Counted from the first letter of the stretch, positions 11,420 to 20,426 are shown. The stretch is 64,000 bases of DNA from Salinihabitans flavidus (GCF_900110425.1 NZ_FODS01000001.1:1-64000); one strand, 5' to 3'. Notes: a model not told the origin generated them from the letters alone. A program made the numbers and translations.

Positions 11420-12184
11420 TTAGTGCGAGGGATGCAGCGCATCTTTAAGATACACGCAGGTCAGAATGGTAAAGACATAGGCCTGTATGAAGCACACCAG
11501 CACCTCCAGGCCATACATTGCGGTGATTGCCACAACCGAAAGCGGTGAGATCACGGCAAGTCCGGCGAACCCGGCAAACACCTTGATCACGGCGTGGCCG
11601 GCCATCATGTTGCCGCCCAGACGAATGGAATGGCTGACCGGGCGGACGAAGTAGGAAATCAACTCGATGATCGCCAGAATCGGGCGCAGCGCCAGTGGCG
11701 CGGAGCTGACCCAGAACAGGCCGAGAAAGGCCGACCCGTTCTTCACGAAGCCCAGGATGGTGACGAAGAAGAACACCATAAGCGCCATAACCCCGGTGAC
11801 GGCGAAATGCGACGTGGTGGTGAAGGCTGTCGGGATCAGGCCAAGAAAGTTCGCGGTCACGATGAACATGAACAGTGTCATGATATAGGGGAAGTACTTC
11901 AGACCGTCCTTGCCGGCGACATCCTCGACCATCTTGTAGACGAAGCCATAGGCCAATTCGCCGATCGACTGGCTGCGCGACGGCACGATGGCGCGGCGCG
12001 ATGTGCCAAGGACCAGAAGGGCAAAGATGGCCAGAATCGACAGCGCCATCCAAAGCGTCACATTGGTCGGCGTGTACCAGTGCACCACATCGCCGCCAAA
12101 AAGCGGCTGAATGATGAACTGATCCATCGGGTGGAATTCAAGGCCACCGCCTGCGTTCTCTGCACCTTGCGTGTCGCTTGCCAC
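11420..12184 (-). CDS. atpB: ATP synthase Fo subunit a
   Basis: A 254-residue membrane protein that carries the two proton half-channels against the c ring. The essential arginine is Arg188 in [14 protein letters not shown]. Five to six hydrophobic helices are visible, and the C-terminal helix with [13 protein letters not shown] is typical. The gene starts 3 bp after the atpI stop, so translation is probably coupled. Confidence 0.97.
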   Translation of the reverse strand: MASDTQGAENAGGGLEFHPMDQFIIQPLFGGDVVHWYTPTNVTLWMALSILAIFALLVLGTSRRAIVPSRSQSIGELAYGFVYKMVEDVAGKDGLKYFPYIMTLFMFIVTANFLGLIPTAFTTTSHFAVTGVMALMVFFFVTILGFVKNGSAFLGLFWVSSAPLALRPILAIIELISYFVRPVSHSIRLGGNMMAGHAVIKVFAGFAGLAVISPLSVVAITAMYGLEVLVCFIQAYVFTILTCVYLKDALHPSH

Positions 12185-12187
12185 GGT

Positions 12188-12517
12188 TCAGTCCCTCTCG
12201 TCTCTCTCGGCCTCTTCGGCCTGCTTTCTCGACTGGATTTCCTGCGCGCTGCGGAGCATCGTCTTCACCCCGGCCGCAAGACCCAGCAATGTGAACAGCA
12301 CAAGGAAGAGCGGGATCGTCCCCAGAAGGCTGTCCAGCCCGTACCCTATGCCAAAACCGATCCCGAGACCGGCCACCAATTCGATCACCATACGCCAGGC
12401 GAGATGCGCCTGAGAATAGTGCTCCTCCATGTGGGGTTTCGGTGCCCGGGCCTTCTTGGCCGCCTCGATCCGCTCTTCAAGCTGCGCCAGGCGCTTCTCT
12501 TTCTCTGGATCGGTCAC
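12188..12517 (-). CDS. atpI: AtpI/AtpZ-type ATP synthase assembly protein
   Basis: A 109-residue protein with a charged N-terminal coiled segment (about 1-30) and two membrane helices (about 45-95, [25 protein letters not shown]). The family aids assembly of the c ring or Mg2+/Ca2+ handling in other bacteria. It is the first gene of the Fo operon and has a good promoter about 35 bp upstream. Confidence 0.88.
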   Translation of the reverse strand: MTDPEKEKRLAQLEERIEAAKKARAPKPHMEEHYSQAHLAWRMVIELVAGLGIGFGIGYGLDSLLGTIPLFLVLFTLLGLAAGVKTMLRSAQEIQSRKQAEEAERDERD

Positions 12518-12545
12518 GCAAAAGCCCCCTCAGGACGCTGGCGTA

Positions 12546-12574
12546 GTGCTATGCCGTGGACAGTTCCGAGTCAA
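12546..12574 (-). promoter_or_regulatory. Sigma70-type promoter of the atp operon
   Basis: Reading on the minus strand, TTGACT and TAGCAC are separated by exactly 17 bp. The -10 box ends 29 nt before the atpI start codon. Confidence 0.7.
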
Positions 12575-12686
12575 GCGTCCCTGATCTTGCTCTGGCCAAC
12601 CCCTAAGCCTTTGAATACCAGCACATTATCCTGCCGGGCGTGGGGAACAACGATTCCCTGTCGGCCCTGTTGGGCCTGATTCCGGA

Positions 12687-12714
12687 GGTTGAGCATATTC
12701 AACCAAAAGGTTGA
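12687..12714 (+). promoter_or_regulatory. Likely ArsR operator: three alternating half-sites
   Basis: GGTTGA-N6-TCAACC-N4-GGTTGA gives two overlapping inverted repeats that share the middle half-site. The last half-site touches the start of the ArsR gene, so binding there would block its own expression. Autoregulation is inferred from position and symmetry. Confidence 0.6.
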
Positions 12715-12716
12715 CC

Positions 12717-13094
12717 ATGGAAGCCGATCCTGCCAATGGACATTCGATGAATACTGACCTCGACATCGCCTTTGCCGCGCTGGCCGACCCAACGCGGCGC
12801 GCCATCCTCTCCATGCTGCTGGAGGATGACATGGCCGTGACCGATGTGGCCGATCCTTTCGAGATGTCGTTGGCCGCGATCTCCAAGCATCTGACCATCC
12901 TCACCCGCGCCGGGCTCATCAGTCAGGAAAAGCGTGGGCGCGTGAAATGGTGCAAGCTGGAACCCGATGCGCTGCGTGCGGCATCGGTCTGGATGCAGGG
13001 CTTCGGGCAGTTCGAGCCGGTCAACCTCGATGCGTTCGAGCGGTTTCTGGAGAGTGAGTTTCGCGATGGGACGCCGGACGATCCTCGTTCTTGA
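12717..13094 (+). CDS. ArsR-family winged-helix regulator
   Basis: A small DNA-binding protein of the ArsR/SdpR type, 125 residues if ATG 12717 is used. FAALADPTRRAILSML and the recognition helix MSLAAISKHLTILTRAGLI are family hallmarks, and WCKLEPDAL follows the wing. There is no metal-binding CxC motif, so the ligand is not an obvious metal; members of this type often pair with an SRPBCC/AHSA1 protein, which is not seen here. ATG 12747 is an alternative start. The gene runs into the convergent DMT exporter gene with a 74-bp overlap at the 3' ends. Confidence 0.9.
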   Translation: MEADPANGHSMNTDLDIAFAALADPTRRAILSMLLEDDMAVTDVADPFEMSLAAISKHLTILTRAGLISQEKRGRVKWCKLEPDALRAASVWMQGFGQFEPVNLDAFERFLESEFRDGTPDDPRS

Positions 13095-13959
13095 GAAGCA
13101 ACACGAGGGCCACCACCGTCAGTCCGATTCCGGCAAAAACCAGCGGTCCGGGCGCGCCATGTCCAAGCGCGATCTCCCAGAGCGTCACCCAGCTTGGAAT
13201 CAGATAGGTATAGGCCATCACCTTGGCCGCCGGCAGGTGCAACGAGGCGAACTGGACACAAACGAAGGACAGCGCCGTGGCGAACACGACCAGATAGGCC
13301 AGCGCGATCCAGACGATGCCGGGCAGCGCGGTCCACTCCGTCGCCCGCAACTCTCCCCAGCCCACCAAGGTGAGAACGAGCGCACCGGCGACAATCGTCC
13401 CGAACGTGAAGACAATCGCAGGCTCGCCACGGTTCAGGCGCCGCACCAGCGGGATATAAAAGGCATGAGCCACACAGCCCACGAAAAAGATCGCCTCGCC
13501 ACGTCCGACCTCAAACCGCAGGAACGCGGCGAAATCGGCACGGAATATCACCCAAAGGGCCCCCACTGCCCCGATCGCGAGGGCCAGTGCGATCCGTCGC
13601 GTCATTCTTTGGCGCAGGAGCAGATAGCCAAAGCCCGCCGCCAGCACCGGAGTCAGGGTGAAAACAGCGGATGTCGACACCGGGCGCGCGGTTTTCAGCC
13701 CTTCGAACATGAGCACGAAATAGATCGAGAACAGACCGCCCAGCAACAGATATCGCCATGGGGCACGCGCCGCCTTTCGTGGCAGGCCCGTCGTGGCCAT
13801 AGCGGCCCCTGCGATCACGCCCGCCGCAAGCCAGAACCGCACGGCGGTCAGAGCGACCGGCGAGATCTCGTTCGCCGCCAGCGCACCGAGCGAGAACGAC
13901 CCCGCGACGCTTGCCGACATCAGAAGCATCGCCAGATGCGCGAGCGTCTCGCGCGTCAT
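13021..13959 (-). CDS. DMT (EamA) family transporter
   Basis: A 312-residue inner-membrane protein with about ten hydrophobic helices arranged as two EamA repeats, typical of drug/metabolite exporters. The start is the ATG at 13957-13959, which overlaps the stop of the upstream LysR gene as ATGA, so the two are translationally coupled. The coupling suggests the LysR protein controls this exporter. The substrate is unknown. The polar tail (DRPASHRETHSPETARTHRG) extends over the convergent ArsR gene. Confidence 0.9.
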   Translation of the reverse strand: MTRETLAHLAMLLMSASVAGSFSLGALAANEISPVALTAVRFWLAAGVIAGAAMATTGLPRKAARAPWRYLLLGGLFSIYFVLMFEGLKTARPVSTSAVFTLTPVLAAGFGYLLLRQRMTRRIALALAIGAVGALWVIFRADFAAFLRFEVGRGEAIFFVGCVAHAFYIPLVRRLNRGEPAIVFTFGTIVAGALVLTLVGWGELRATEWTALPGIVWIALAYLVVFATALSFVCVQFASLHLPAAKVMAYTYLIPSWVTLWEIALGHGAPGPLVFAGIGLTVVALVLLLKNEDRPASHRETHSPETARTHRG

Positions 13960-14849
13960 TTGCACTCCCAATCTTCTGCCGCGGACTTCAGGAACTTCAG
14001 AAAGGTCTGAACCTTGGTGGTGCGATGCAGGTCCACATGGGTCACGAGCCAGAGCGGCCCCTGCCAATCCTCCTGCGGCGGCATCACCTCGTGCAGATCC
14101 TTGTGCTGATCGGCCAGCCAGAGCGGCAGAAACCCTATCCCGGCCCCGGCCAGAACGGCGTATTCCATCACCCGCGCATCGGTGGCGCGGAACACGACAT
14201 TCTCGCGCGGCACCTGTTCGTGCAGCCACTTCAGGAATGGCGCCCGCGATTTCGGATCGTCATCCGCGACGAAACGATGCGCGGCGAACGCGTCGGGACC
14301 AGAGGGCAGCCCATGCCGTTCCACGTAGGCGGCGCTGGCATAAAGTCCCACGGGAAGAGAGGCCAGCGGTTGCACCACATTGTCGGGCTGTTCCGGCTTC
14401 GAGCCCGCGCGCAGGGCCACATGCGCTTCACCATATTCGAGCCGGAACACCCGGTCAGAGGTCAGATAACGCACGACGAGACCGGGATGCACCTCCTGAA
14501 ACTCCGCCAGAACAGGCGACAGAAGCGGCGACAGGGACGTCAGTGAGGTGACCACAAGCTCACCCGAAACCTCGCTTCCGCGCCCCTTGATCCGCCCTTC
14601 AAGCTGTCCGAACTGATCGTCGGTTGCCTGTGCCACCCGCAGCAAGTCGAGCCCGGCCTCTGTCGGAGTGTAGCCGCGTGCGTGGCGTTGAAAAAGCTTC
14701 ACGCCAAGTTTGCCTTCCAGCGCGTCGATATGCCGGATCACCGTGGCATGATGCACGCCCAACACCTCGGCTGCACCGCTGACCGTGCCAAGTCGGGCCA
14801 CCTGATAGGCGGTTTTGATCTCATCCCAATTGTCCATGCTCGCAACCAT
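13956..14849 (-). CDS. LysR-family transcriptional regulator
   Basis: A 297-residue LysR-type regulator. The helix-turn-helix lies at about residues 8-65 (LGTVSGAAEVLGVHHATVIRH, ALEGKLGVKLFQR). The effector-binding domain follows. An internal ATG at 14837 is an alternative start. It is divergent from the azoreductase gene, 112 bp apart, and coupled to the DMT exporter downstream. This gene order (regulator between a divergent reductase and an exporter) suggests it senses a toxic quinone- or azo-like compound. That role is inferred. Confidence 0.92.
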   Translation of the reverse strand: MVASMDNWDEIKTAYQVARLGTVSGAAEVLGVHHATVIRHIDALEGKLGVKLFQRHARGYTPTEAGLDLLRVAQATDDQFGQLEGRIKGRGSEVSGELVVTSLTSLSPLLSPVLAEFQEVHPGLVVRYLTSDRVFRLEYGEAHVALRAGSKPEQPDNVVQPLASLPVGLYASAAYVERHGLPSGPDAFAAHRFVADDDPKSRAPFLKWLHEQVPRENVVFRATDARVMEYAVLAGAGIGFLPLWLADQHKDLHEVMPPQEDWQGPLWLVTHVDLHRTTKVQTFLKFLKSAAEDWECK

Positions 14850-14961
14850 CTATCTGTGCGCCTGCCAACAATTCATGTTCGGATGCTACTGTTGAGTTTG
14901 ATCAGGCACAAGCCGATGTCAGTCATCACAGACCCCCTCCTTGATTCAGGATGATCAAACC

Positions 14962-15552
14962 ATGACACAGACCCTTCTTCATATCGATGCCTCGGCCCGC
15001 CGCCAAGGCTCTGTCACACGCGATCTGACGGCGCGCATTGTCAACGTCCATTCGGATGCGCGGGTCCTGCGCCGCGATCTGGCGGAAACCCCGGTTCCAC
15101 AGATCGACGAGACCTGGGTGAATGCCAATTTCACCCCCGCCGCCGACCGTACCGAGGCACAGGTCGAAAAGCTGACCGGCTCCGACGCGCTCATCTCGGA
15201 ACTGCAAGAGGCGGACACCATCGTGATCGGCCTTCCCGTCTATAATTTCGGTCTGCCTGCAGCGCTCAAGGCGTGGATCGACCAGATCGCCCGCGCCGGC
15301 GTGACCTTCCGCTATACGGAAACCGGCCCGGAGGGCCTTCTGACCGGCAAGCGCGCGATCATCGCAATGGCCTCCGGCGGAACGGGTGCCGGCTCTGAAA
15401 TCGACTTTGCCAGTACCTACCTCCAGCACATCCTCGGCTTTATCGGCATCACCGATGTGACCCTCGTGGCCGCCGACCAGCTGGCGATCAACGCGGATGC
15501 CAGTCTGAGCAAGGCACAAGGCGCCATCGAGGCTCTGGCACGGGCGGCCTGA
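14962..15552 (+). CDS. azoR: FMN-dependent NADH azoreductase
   Basis: A 196-residue flavodoxin-like reductase that reduces azo dyes and quinones with NADH. It shows LHIDASARRQGS at the N-terminus (FMN phosphate site), GLPVYNFGLPAALKAWIDQIARAG in the middle and the SGGTGAGSEIDFASTYL loop. The start is ATG 14962 after CAAACC; upstream TTG 14941 and the preceding ATG at 14951 are less likely. It is divergent from a LysR gene that probably controls it. A stable hairpin follows the stop. Confidence 0.93.
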   Translation: MTQTLLHIDASARRQGSVTRDLTARIVNVHSDARVLRRDLAETPVPQIDETWVNANFTPAADRTEAQVEKLTGSDALISELQEADTIVIGLPVYNFGLPAALKAWIDQIARAGVTFRYTETGPEGLLTGKRAIIAMASGGTGAGSEIDFASTYLQHILGFIGITDVTLVAADQLAINADASLSKAQGAIEALARAA

Positions 15553-15561
15553 AACGAGAGT

Positions 15562-15592
15562 GCGGCGCCCTCTCCCGCGCATGGGGCGCCGC
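15562..15592 (+). terminator. Hairpin downstream of azoR
   Basis: GCGGCGCCC pairs perfectly with GGGCGCCGC around a 13-nt loop, and GAGA/TCTC extends the stem outside. It starts 10 bp after the azoR stop. No T-run follows. The rest of 15553-15871 holds a promoter for ffh and no gene. Confidence 0.6.
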
Positions 15593-15685
15593 CATCTCGC
15601 ACCAAGATGTGGACTTGCGATTGCACGTTCGTCCGGCTTTCGGGGCCGAAAAATCGGTGAGCACATCGCTTCTGGCCGCATCTGC

Positions 15686-15714
15686 TTGACTCCCCCGGTA
15701 ACTTGCCTGTAATT
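15686..15714 (+). promoter_or_regulatory. Candidate promoter for ffh
   Basis: TTGACT is followed after 17 bp by GTAATT, a fair sigma70 match. It would give a 5' leader of about 150 nt before ffh. Confidence 0.5.
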
Positions 15715-15871
15715 CCCGCATCAATCCGGAAGTCTGTCATGCTTCCGGTCCCATTGGCGTTTGCCAGGGATCGCCCCCCGTCAGCGAGTTTCGCCCGCGG
15801 GGGAGATTGGCGTTTGGGCGGTTCGCACTTATGTTCGGGCCAGAATGAAACGGTAGGGAAGGCCGGAAGCG

Positions 15872-17383
15872 ATGTTTGAAAATCTCAGCGAACGCCTTTC
15901 TGGTGTCTTCGACCGGCTTTCGAAACAAGGCGCCCTGTCCGATGAGGATGTGAAAACCGCCCTGCGCGAGGTGCGCGTCGCCCTGCTTGAGGCGGATGTC
16001 TCTCTTCCGGTCGCGCGCGATTTCGTCAAGGCCGTGCAGGACAAGGCCACCGGACAGACCGTCACCAGATCCGTCACCCCCGGACAGCAGGTCGTCAAGA
16101 TCGTTCACGACGAGCTTGTGCATGTGCTGGCAGGGGAAGGTGAGCCGGGCGAGTTGAAGATCGACAACGCCCCGGCGCCGATCCTGATGGTGGGGCTTCA
16201 GGGGTCTGGCAAGACGACCACCACCGGCAAACTGGCCAAGCGCCTGACCGAGAAGAACGGCAAGCGGGTGCTCATGGCCTCGCTCGACATCTACCGCCCC
16301 GCCGCGATGGAACAGCTTCGGGTGCTGGGGCAGCAGATCGGGGTCGATACCCTTCCCATCGTGCCGGGTGAGAATGCGGTGCAGATCGCCAAACGCGCCA
16401 AGCAGCAGGCCACGCTGGGCGGCTATGATGTCTACATGCTCGACACCGCCGGGCGGCTTCAGATCGCGCAGACCCTGATGCAGGAGATCGAGGACGTGCG
16501 CGACGCGGTCAACCCACGCGAGACACTCCTCGTGGTCGATGGCCTGACCGGGCAGGTCGCCGTCGAGGTGGCCGAGGAGTTCGACGGCAAGATCGGTATC
16601 TCCGGTGTCGTGCTGACCCGGATGGATGGCGATGGTCGCGGCGGCGCGGCGCTGTCGATGCGGGCGGTGACCGGCAAGCCGATCAAGTTCGTCGGCCTTG
16701 GCGAAAAGATGGACGCGCTGGAGACGTTCGAGCCGGATCGCATCGCGGGCCGCATTCTCGGCATGGGCGACATCGTCGCGCTTGTCGAAAAGGCCCAGGA
16801 CACCATTGAGGCCGAACAGGCCGAACGCATGATGAAGCGGTTCCAGAAGGGCCGGTTCAACATGAACGATCTCAAGATGCAGCTTGAGCAGATGATCAAG
16901 ATGGGCGGCATGGAAGGCGTGATGGGCATGATGCCCGGTATGGGCAAAATGTCCAAGCAGATGCAGGGTGCGGGCATCGACGACACCGTGCTCAAGCAGC
17001 AGATCGCGCTTATCCAGTCGATGACCAAGATGGAACGCGCCAATCCCCAGATCCTTCAGGCGAGCCGCAAGAAACGCATCGCCAAGGGGGCCGGGCTTGA
17101 GGTGTCGGACCTCAACAAGCTTCTCAAGATGCAGCGCCAGATGGCCGACATGATGAAGAAGATGGGCAAGATGGGCAAAGGCGGTATGCTCAAGCAAGCC
17201 ATGTCGGGCATGTTCGGCAAGGGCGGAATGCCCGACGTGCCCGCCGGCATGGACCCCGGCCAGATGGACCCAAAGGCGCTTGAGCAGGCGGCCAAGCAGC
17301 TTGGCAGTGGTAAGGGCGGAATGCCGGGCCTTGGCGGCTCCTCGCTCCCGCCCGGCCTGTCCGGTTTCGGAAAGAAGAAGTGA
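15872..17383 (+). CDS. ffh: Signal recognition particle protein
   Basis: A 503-residue GTPase that binds 4.5S RNA and delivers nascent membrane proteins to the receptor FtsY. It has the N-terminal four-helix bundle, the G domain with GLQGSGKTTT (residues about 108-117), DTAGR and the TRMDGDGRGGAAL block, and a methionine-rich M domain from about residue 325 that binds signal sequences. The C-terminus ends in a Gly/Met/Pro-rich tail. It heads a plus-strand run through GNAT genes and chorismate mutase to rpsP. No 4.5S RNA gene was recognised nearby. Confidence 0.98.
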   Translation: MFENLSERLSGVFDRLSKQGALSDEDVKTALREVRVALLEADVSLPVARDFVKAVQDKATGQTVTRSVTPGQQVVKIVHDELVHVLAGEGEPGELKIDNAPAPILMVGLQGSGKTTTTGKLAKRLTEKNGKRVLMASLDIYRPAAMEQLRVLGQQIGVDTLPIVPGENAVQIAKRAKQQATLGGYDVYMLDTAGRLQIAQTLMQEIEDVRDAVNPRETLLVVDGLTGQVAVEVAEEFDGKIGISGVVLTRMDGDGRGGAALSMRAVTGKPIKFVGLGEKMDALETFEPDRIAGRILGMGDIVALVEKAQDTIEAEQAERMMKRFQKGRFNMNDLKMQLEQMIKMGGMEGVMGMMPGMGKMSKQMQGAGIDDTVLKQQIALIQSMTKMERANPQILQASRKKRIAKGAGLEVSDLNKLLKMQRQMADMMKKMGKMGKGGMLKQAMSGMFGKGGMPDVPAGMDPGQMDPKALEQAAKQLGSGKGGMPGLGGSSLPPGLSGFGKKK

Positions 17384-17492
17384 TCCGCATGTCGATCTTC
17401 TGCCGGACATATTTCCACAGGAAGGATAACATCGTCTTAACGGTGCGCGGCGATCGTCGCGCGGCCCCGCTCGCGATGGCGGATGCGCCGCG

Positions 17493-18035
17493 ATGACCGG
17501 CTTCCCTGTGCTTGAAACCGAACGCCTGATCCTGCGTCTGCCGCGCGAGGATGACTTCGAGGCGGAGGCGAAATTCTTCGCCTCAGATGCCTCGCGGTTT
17601 GTCGGCGGACCGAAGCGCCCGGATGAAACGTGGCGTGCGCTGGCGAGCCTGATCGGTCACTGGCACATACGCGGCTATGGCTTCTGGGCGCTGGAGGAAA
17701 AGGGCACCGGCACTTATCTGGGCCGCGTCGGCCTGTGGTATCCGCATGGCTGGCCCGAACCGGAAATCAGCTGGACGCTCATGACCCACGCCACCGGCAA
17801 GGGGTACGCGACCGAGGCCGCGCTGGCCGCCCGTGCCCATGCCTATGACGTGCTGGGATGGAGCACCGCGATCTCGTTGATCGACCCGGCCAATACCGCC
17901 AGCGAGGCGCTGGCCCGCCGCCTTGGCGCCGCGTTCGAGACAACCTATGAGCATCCGGCGTTCGGTACGATGTATATCTGGCGCCATCCGGGGCCGGACA
18001 CGCTCGTCAATGGCGGAATGGAGGCTTATGCATGA
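17493..18035 (+). CDS. GNAT acetyltransferase, first of three tandem paralogues
   Basis: A 180-residue GNAT N-acetyltransferase of the RimJ/RimL-like group. It opens with LETERLILRLPREDDF and shows HATGKGYATEAALAARAHAY, which is the acetyl-CoA pyrophosphate-binding segment (R/Q-x-x-G-x-G/A equivalent), then DPANTASEALARRLGA near the end. It overlaps the next GNAT gene by 4 bp (ATGA). Substrate unknown; the position near rpsP could point to ribosomal protein modification, but that is only inference. Confidence 0.9.
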   Translation: MTGFPVLETERLILRLPREDDFEAEAKFFASDASRFVGGPKRPDETWRALASLIGHWHIRGYGFWALEEKGTGTYLGRVGLWYPHGWPEPEISWTLMTHATGKGYATEAALAARAHAYDVLGWSTAISLIDPANTASEALARRLGAAFETTYEHPAFGTMYIWRHPGPDTLVNGGMEAYA

Positions 18036-18556
18036 CACTGACCCCGGCCCCGATCATAGAAACCGAACGTCTGATCCTGCGCGGCCCCGAGCCGCAGGAT
18101 TTCGAACCCATCGCCGCCTTCTATGCGGATGCGGACCGATCCTGGGGGTTCGATGGCCCGCTGCCACGGCATGAGGCGTGGCGCTGGTTCGCCGGGTCCA
18201 TCGGGCACTGGCACCTGCATGGCTATGGCTTTTGGACGGTCACCCTGAAGGAGACCGGAGGGATTGCGGGCATTGCCGGCATCTGGAACCCCGAGGGCTG
18301 GCCAGAGCCCGAACTGGGCTGGGTCGTGTTTGACGGCTTCGAGGGCCGCGGCATTGCCTATGAGGCCGCGCTGGCCGCCCGGAACCATGCGTATGGCCCG
18401 CTCGGCTTCACTACGATGACAAGCAATATCGTGCCCGGCAACACCCGGTCCGAACAGCTTGCCCGCCGACTCGGTGCGTGGCTGGAAAAGACCTATACCA
18501 ACGTGACGATGGGCACCGATCAGCTTTTCCGCCACCCCGGCCCGGAGACGCTCTGA
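18032..18556 (+). CDS. GNAT acetyltransferase, second tandem paralogue
   Basis: A 174-residue homologue of its two neighbours. It opens with IETERLILRGPEPQDFEPIAAFY, contains GFEGRGIAYEAALAARNHAY as the acetyl-CoA loop and ends with a GNTRSEQLARRLGA segment. The start overlaps the stop of the preceding gene as ATGA, so the proteins are translationally coupled. It is closest in its first residues to the third copy (RGPEPQD). Substrate unknown. Confidence 0.9.
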   Translation: MTLTPAPIIETERLILRGPEPQDFEPIAAFYADADRSWGFDGPLPRHEAWRWFAGSIGHWHLHGYGFWTVTLKETGGIAGIAGIWNPEGWPEPELGWVVFDGFEGRGIAYEAALAARNHAYGPLGFTTMTSNIVPGNTRSEQLARRLGAWLEKTYTNVTMGTDQLFRHPGPETL

Positions 18557-18557
18557 C

Positions 18558-19163
18558 ATGTCAGCCGCGTCGATTCCCGTGCTGCAAACCCGCCGCCTTG
18601 TCCTGCGCGGACCGGAACCGCAAGACTATCCGAATTTCAAGGCCACCTTCGCCAGCTATCGCTCGCGGTTCATGGGCGGGCCGCTCAATCCCTACGAAAG
18701 CTGGATGCTGTATGCGGCGGAAATCGGGCATTGGACGATCCGCGGTTTCGGCATGTGGATGATCCATGACCGGCACACCGATGAGACCTGTGGCATGGCG
18801 GGCGGCTGGTTTCCGGCGCAGTGGCCGGAACGGGAGATTGCCTGGATCATCTGGCCCGAAAAGGCCGGACATGGCTATGCGCTGGAGGCCACCCATGCCG
18901 TGCGCGGTTATTTCTACGAGACCCAGGGTTGGGATGGGGCGGTCAGCTACCTCGACCCCAAGAACCTCGATTCCATCCGGCTTGCCGAACGGCTTGGCGC
19001 GGTGAAGGACCATGAGGCCGCGACGGTGGACGGACATGACGTGGTTTACCGCCACCCGTCGCCCGCGGTCCTGCGGTCAAGCCAGATCGCGGACGGGATC
19101 GCCATGGAAATCGGCCACTACGCCGACCCGAGTTTCAAACCGAAAGGAGTGGCCCTTGACTGA
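18558..19163 (+). CDS. GNAT acetyltransferase, third tandem paralogue
   Basis: A 201-residue homologue, longer than the other two by a C-terminal extension after YRHPSPAVL. It starts 1 bp after the preceding stop. LQTRRLVLRGPEPQDYPNF and WPEKAGHGYALEATHAVRGY match the corresponding blocks in its neighbours. Its 3' end overlaps the TTG start of chorismate mutase by 8 bp. Three related copies in one operon suggest local duplication followed by divergence. Confidence 0.9.
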   Translation: MSAASIPVLQTRRLVLRGPEPQDYPNFKATFASYRSRFMGGPLNPYESWMLYAAEIGHWTIRGFGMWMIHDRHTDETCGMAGGWFPAQWPEREIAWIIWPEKAGHGYALEATHAVRGYFYETQGWDGAVSYLDPKNLDSIRLAERLGAVKDHEAATVDGHDVVYRHPSPAVLRSSQIADGIAMEIGHYADPSFKPKGVALD

Positions 19164-19452
19164 TCCCGTGACCCGCGCCGCGGCCTTGCTCAGAGACCAC
19201 CGCGACAGCATCGACCGGCTTGACGCCATCCTCGTCTACACACTGGGAGAGCGGTTCAAGCACACGCAGGCCGTGGGCACGCTCAAGGCCGAACACGACC
19301 TTCCCCCGTCCGATCCCGCGCGCGAAGCGCAACAGATCGCGCGGCTCGAAGACCTGGCGGAACAGGCCGACCTGGACCCTGAATTCGCCAAGAAATTCCT
19401 GAGCTTCATCATTGATGAGGTCATCAGGCACCACAAGAAACAGCAAACGTAA
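19156..19452 (+). CDS. AroQ-type chorismate mutase
   Basis: A 98-residue all-helical enzyme that converts chorismate to prephenate for Phe and Tyr synthesis. HRDSIDRLDAILVYTLGERFKHTQAVGTLKAE matches helix 1 of the family, with the arginines and lysine that bind chorismate, followed by two further helices. The best start is TTG at 19156, since AAAGGAG lies just upstream; no ATG fits. It overlaps the third GNAT gene by 8 bp and lies 48 bp upstream of rpsP. The same order is common in related genomes. Confidence 0.88.
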   Translation: MTDPVTRAAALLRDHRDSIDRLDAILVYTLGERFKHTQAVGTLKAEHDLPPSDPAREAQQIARLEDLAEQADLDPEFAKKFLSFIIDEVIRHHKKQQT

Positions 19453-19500
19453 GGTGGGTGCCATCCCACCGCACAACCGCCATTCAAAGGAGAATATCAA

Positions 19501-19863
19501 ATGGCCATGAAAATCCGTCTCGCCCGCGCCGGCTCCAAGAAGCGTCCCTTCTACCGTATCGTCGCCGCCGATTCACGCATGCCGCGCGATGGCCGCTTCA
19601 TCGAGAAGTTGGGCACCTACAACCCGCTTCTGCCGAAAGACAGCGAAGAGCGCGTTCAGATGAACGTGGAGCGCATCCAGTACTGGATCGGTCAGGGCGC
19701 GCAGGTGACCGACCGCATCTCGCGCATGCTCGAAGCGGCTGGCGCTGCCGAGAAGAAAGAGCGCAGCAACCCGAAAAAGGCCAAGCCCGGCAAGAAGGCA
19801 CAGGAACGTGCCGAGCAGAAGGCCGCCAAGGTGGCCGAGGCCGCGGATGCCTCCGAGGAGTGA
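19501..19863 (+). CDS. rpsP: 30S ribosomal protein S16
   Basis: A 120-residue protein that binds 16S rRNA early in 30S assembly. [24 protein letters not shown] is the family signature. The C-terminal 35 residues are a Lys/Ala/Glu-rich extension typical of alphaproteobacteria. A strong ribosome binding site (AAAGGAG) precedes the ATG. A terminator follows at once, so the usual rimM, trmD and rplS partners are not here. Confidence 0.98.
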   Translation: MAMKIRLARAGSKKRPFYRIVAADSRMPRDGRFIEKLGTYNPLLPKDSEERVQMNVERIQYWIGQGAQVTDRISRMLEAAGAAEKKERSNPKKAKPGKKAQERAEQKAAKVAEAADASEE

Positions 19864-19892
19864 CCTCCACGTCAGGTTGACCGATGCGAAAC

Positions 19893-19922
19893 GGGGCGGT
19901 GTTCAGGCACCGCCCCTTTCTT
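19893..19922 (+). terminator. Rho-independent terminator after rpsP
   Basis: GGGGCGGTG pairs perfectly with CACCGCCCC around TTCAGG, followed by TTTCTT. The T-run overlaps the stop codon of the convergent rnhA gene. Confidence 0.92.
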
Positions 19923-20394
19923 ATGACGCGGCGCCCGCGCGCTTCGGTTTATAGGGGGCCATCCCCTCGCGCGCCAACTCGTCCGCGCGTTCGTTTTCCG
20001 GGTGGCCGTCATGGCCCTTGACCCATTCCCACGTCACGTCGTGGCGAGCCTGCGCCGCATCGAGCCGTTGCCACAGTTCGGCATTCTTCACCGGCTTTTT
20101 CGCGGCGGTTTTCCAACCGTTCTTCTTCCAGCCGTGTATCCAGCTCGTGACCCCGTTCTTCACATACTGGCTGTCGGTGACGATGGTGATCGACGACGGG
20201 CGGCTGAGCGCCTCAAGCGCGGTGATCGCCGCCATCAGCTCCATCTTGTTGTTGGTGGTCTCCGGCGCGCCGCCGCTGAACTCGCGTTCCTTGACAACGC
20301 GGCTTCCGTCCATCGCCCGCAACACAACGCCCCAGCCACCGGGGCCGGGATTGCCGGAACAGGCGCCATCGGTGTAGGCGGTAAGATCGGTCAT
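19921..20394 (-). CDS. rnhA: Ribonuclease HI
   Basis: A 157-residue endonuclease that cuts RNA in RNA-DNA hybrids. All four catalytic acids are visible: Asp9 ([11 protein letters not shown]), Glu52 (NNKMELMAA), Asp74 (VTDSQYV) and Asp138 (ADELAR). The basic handle region with [17 protein letters not shown] is present. The chosen ATG gives the family length; the frame stays open upstream but adds nothing conserved. It is the last gene after ispH and a DUF3429 gene. Confidence 0.97.
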   Translation of the reverse strand: MTDLTAYTDGACSGNPGPGGWGVVLRAMDGSRVVKEREFSGGAPETTNNKMELMAAITALEALSRPSSITIVTDSQYVKNGVTSWIHGWKKNGWKTAAKKPVKNAELWQRLDAAQARHDVTWEWVKGHDGHPENERADELAREGMAPYKPKRAGAAS

Positions 20395-20426
20395 ATGTCG
20401 GCCTTTCGCAGTCTGCCGCGCTGATG

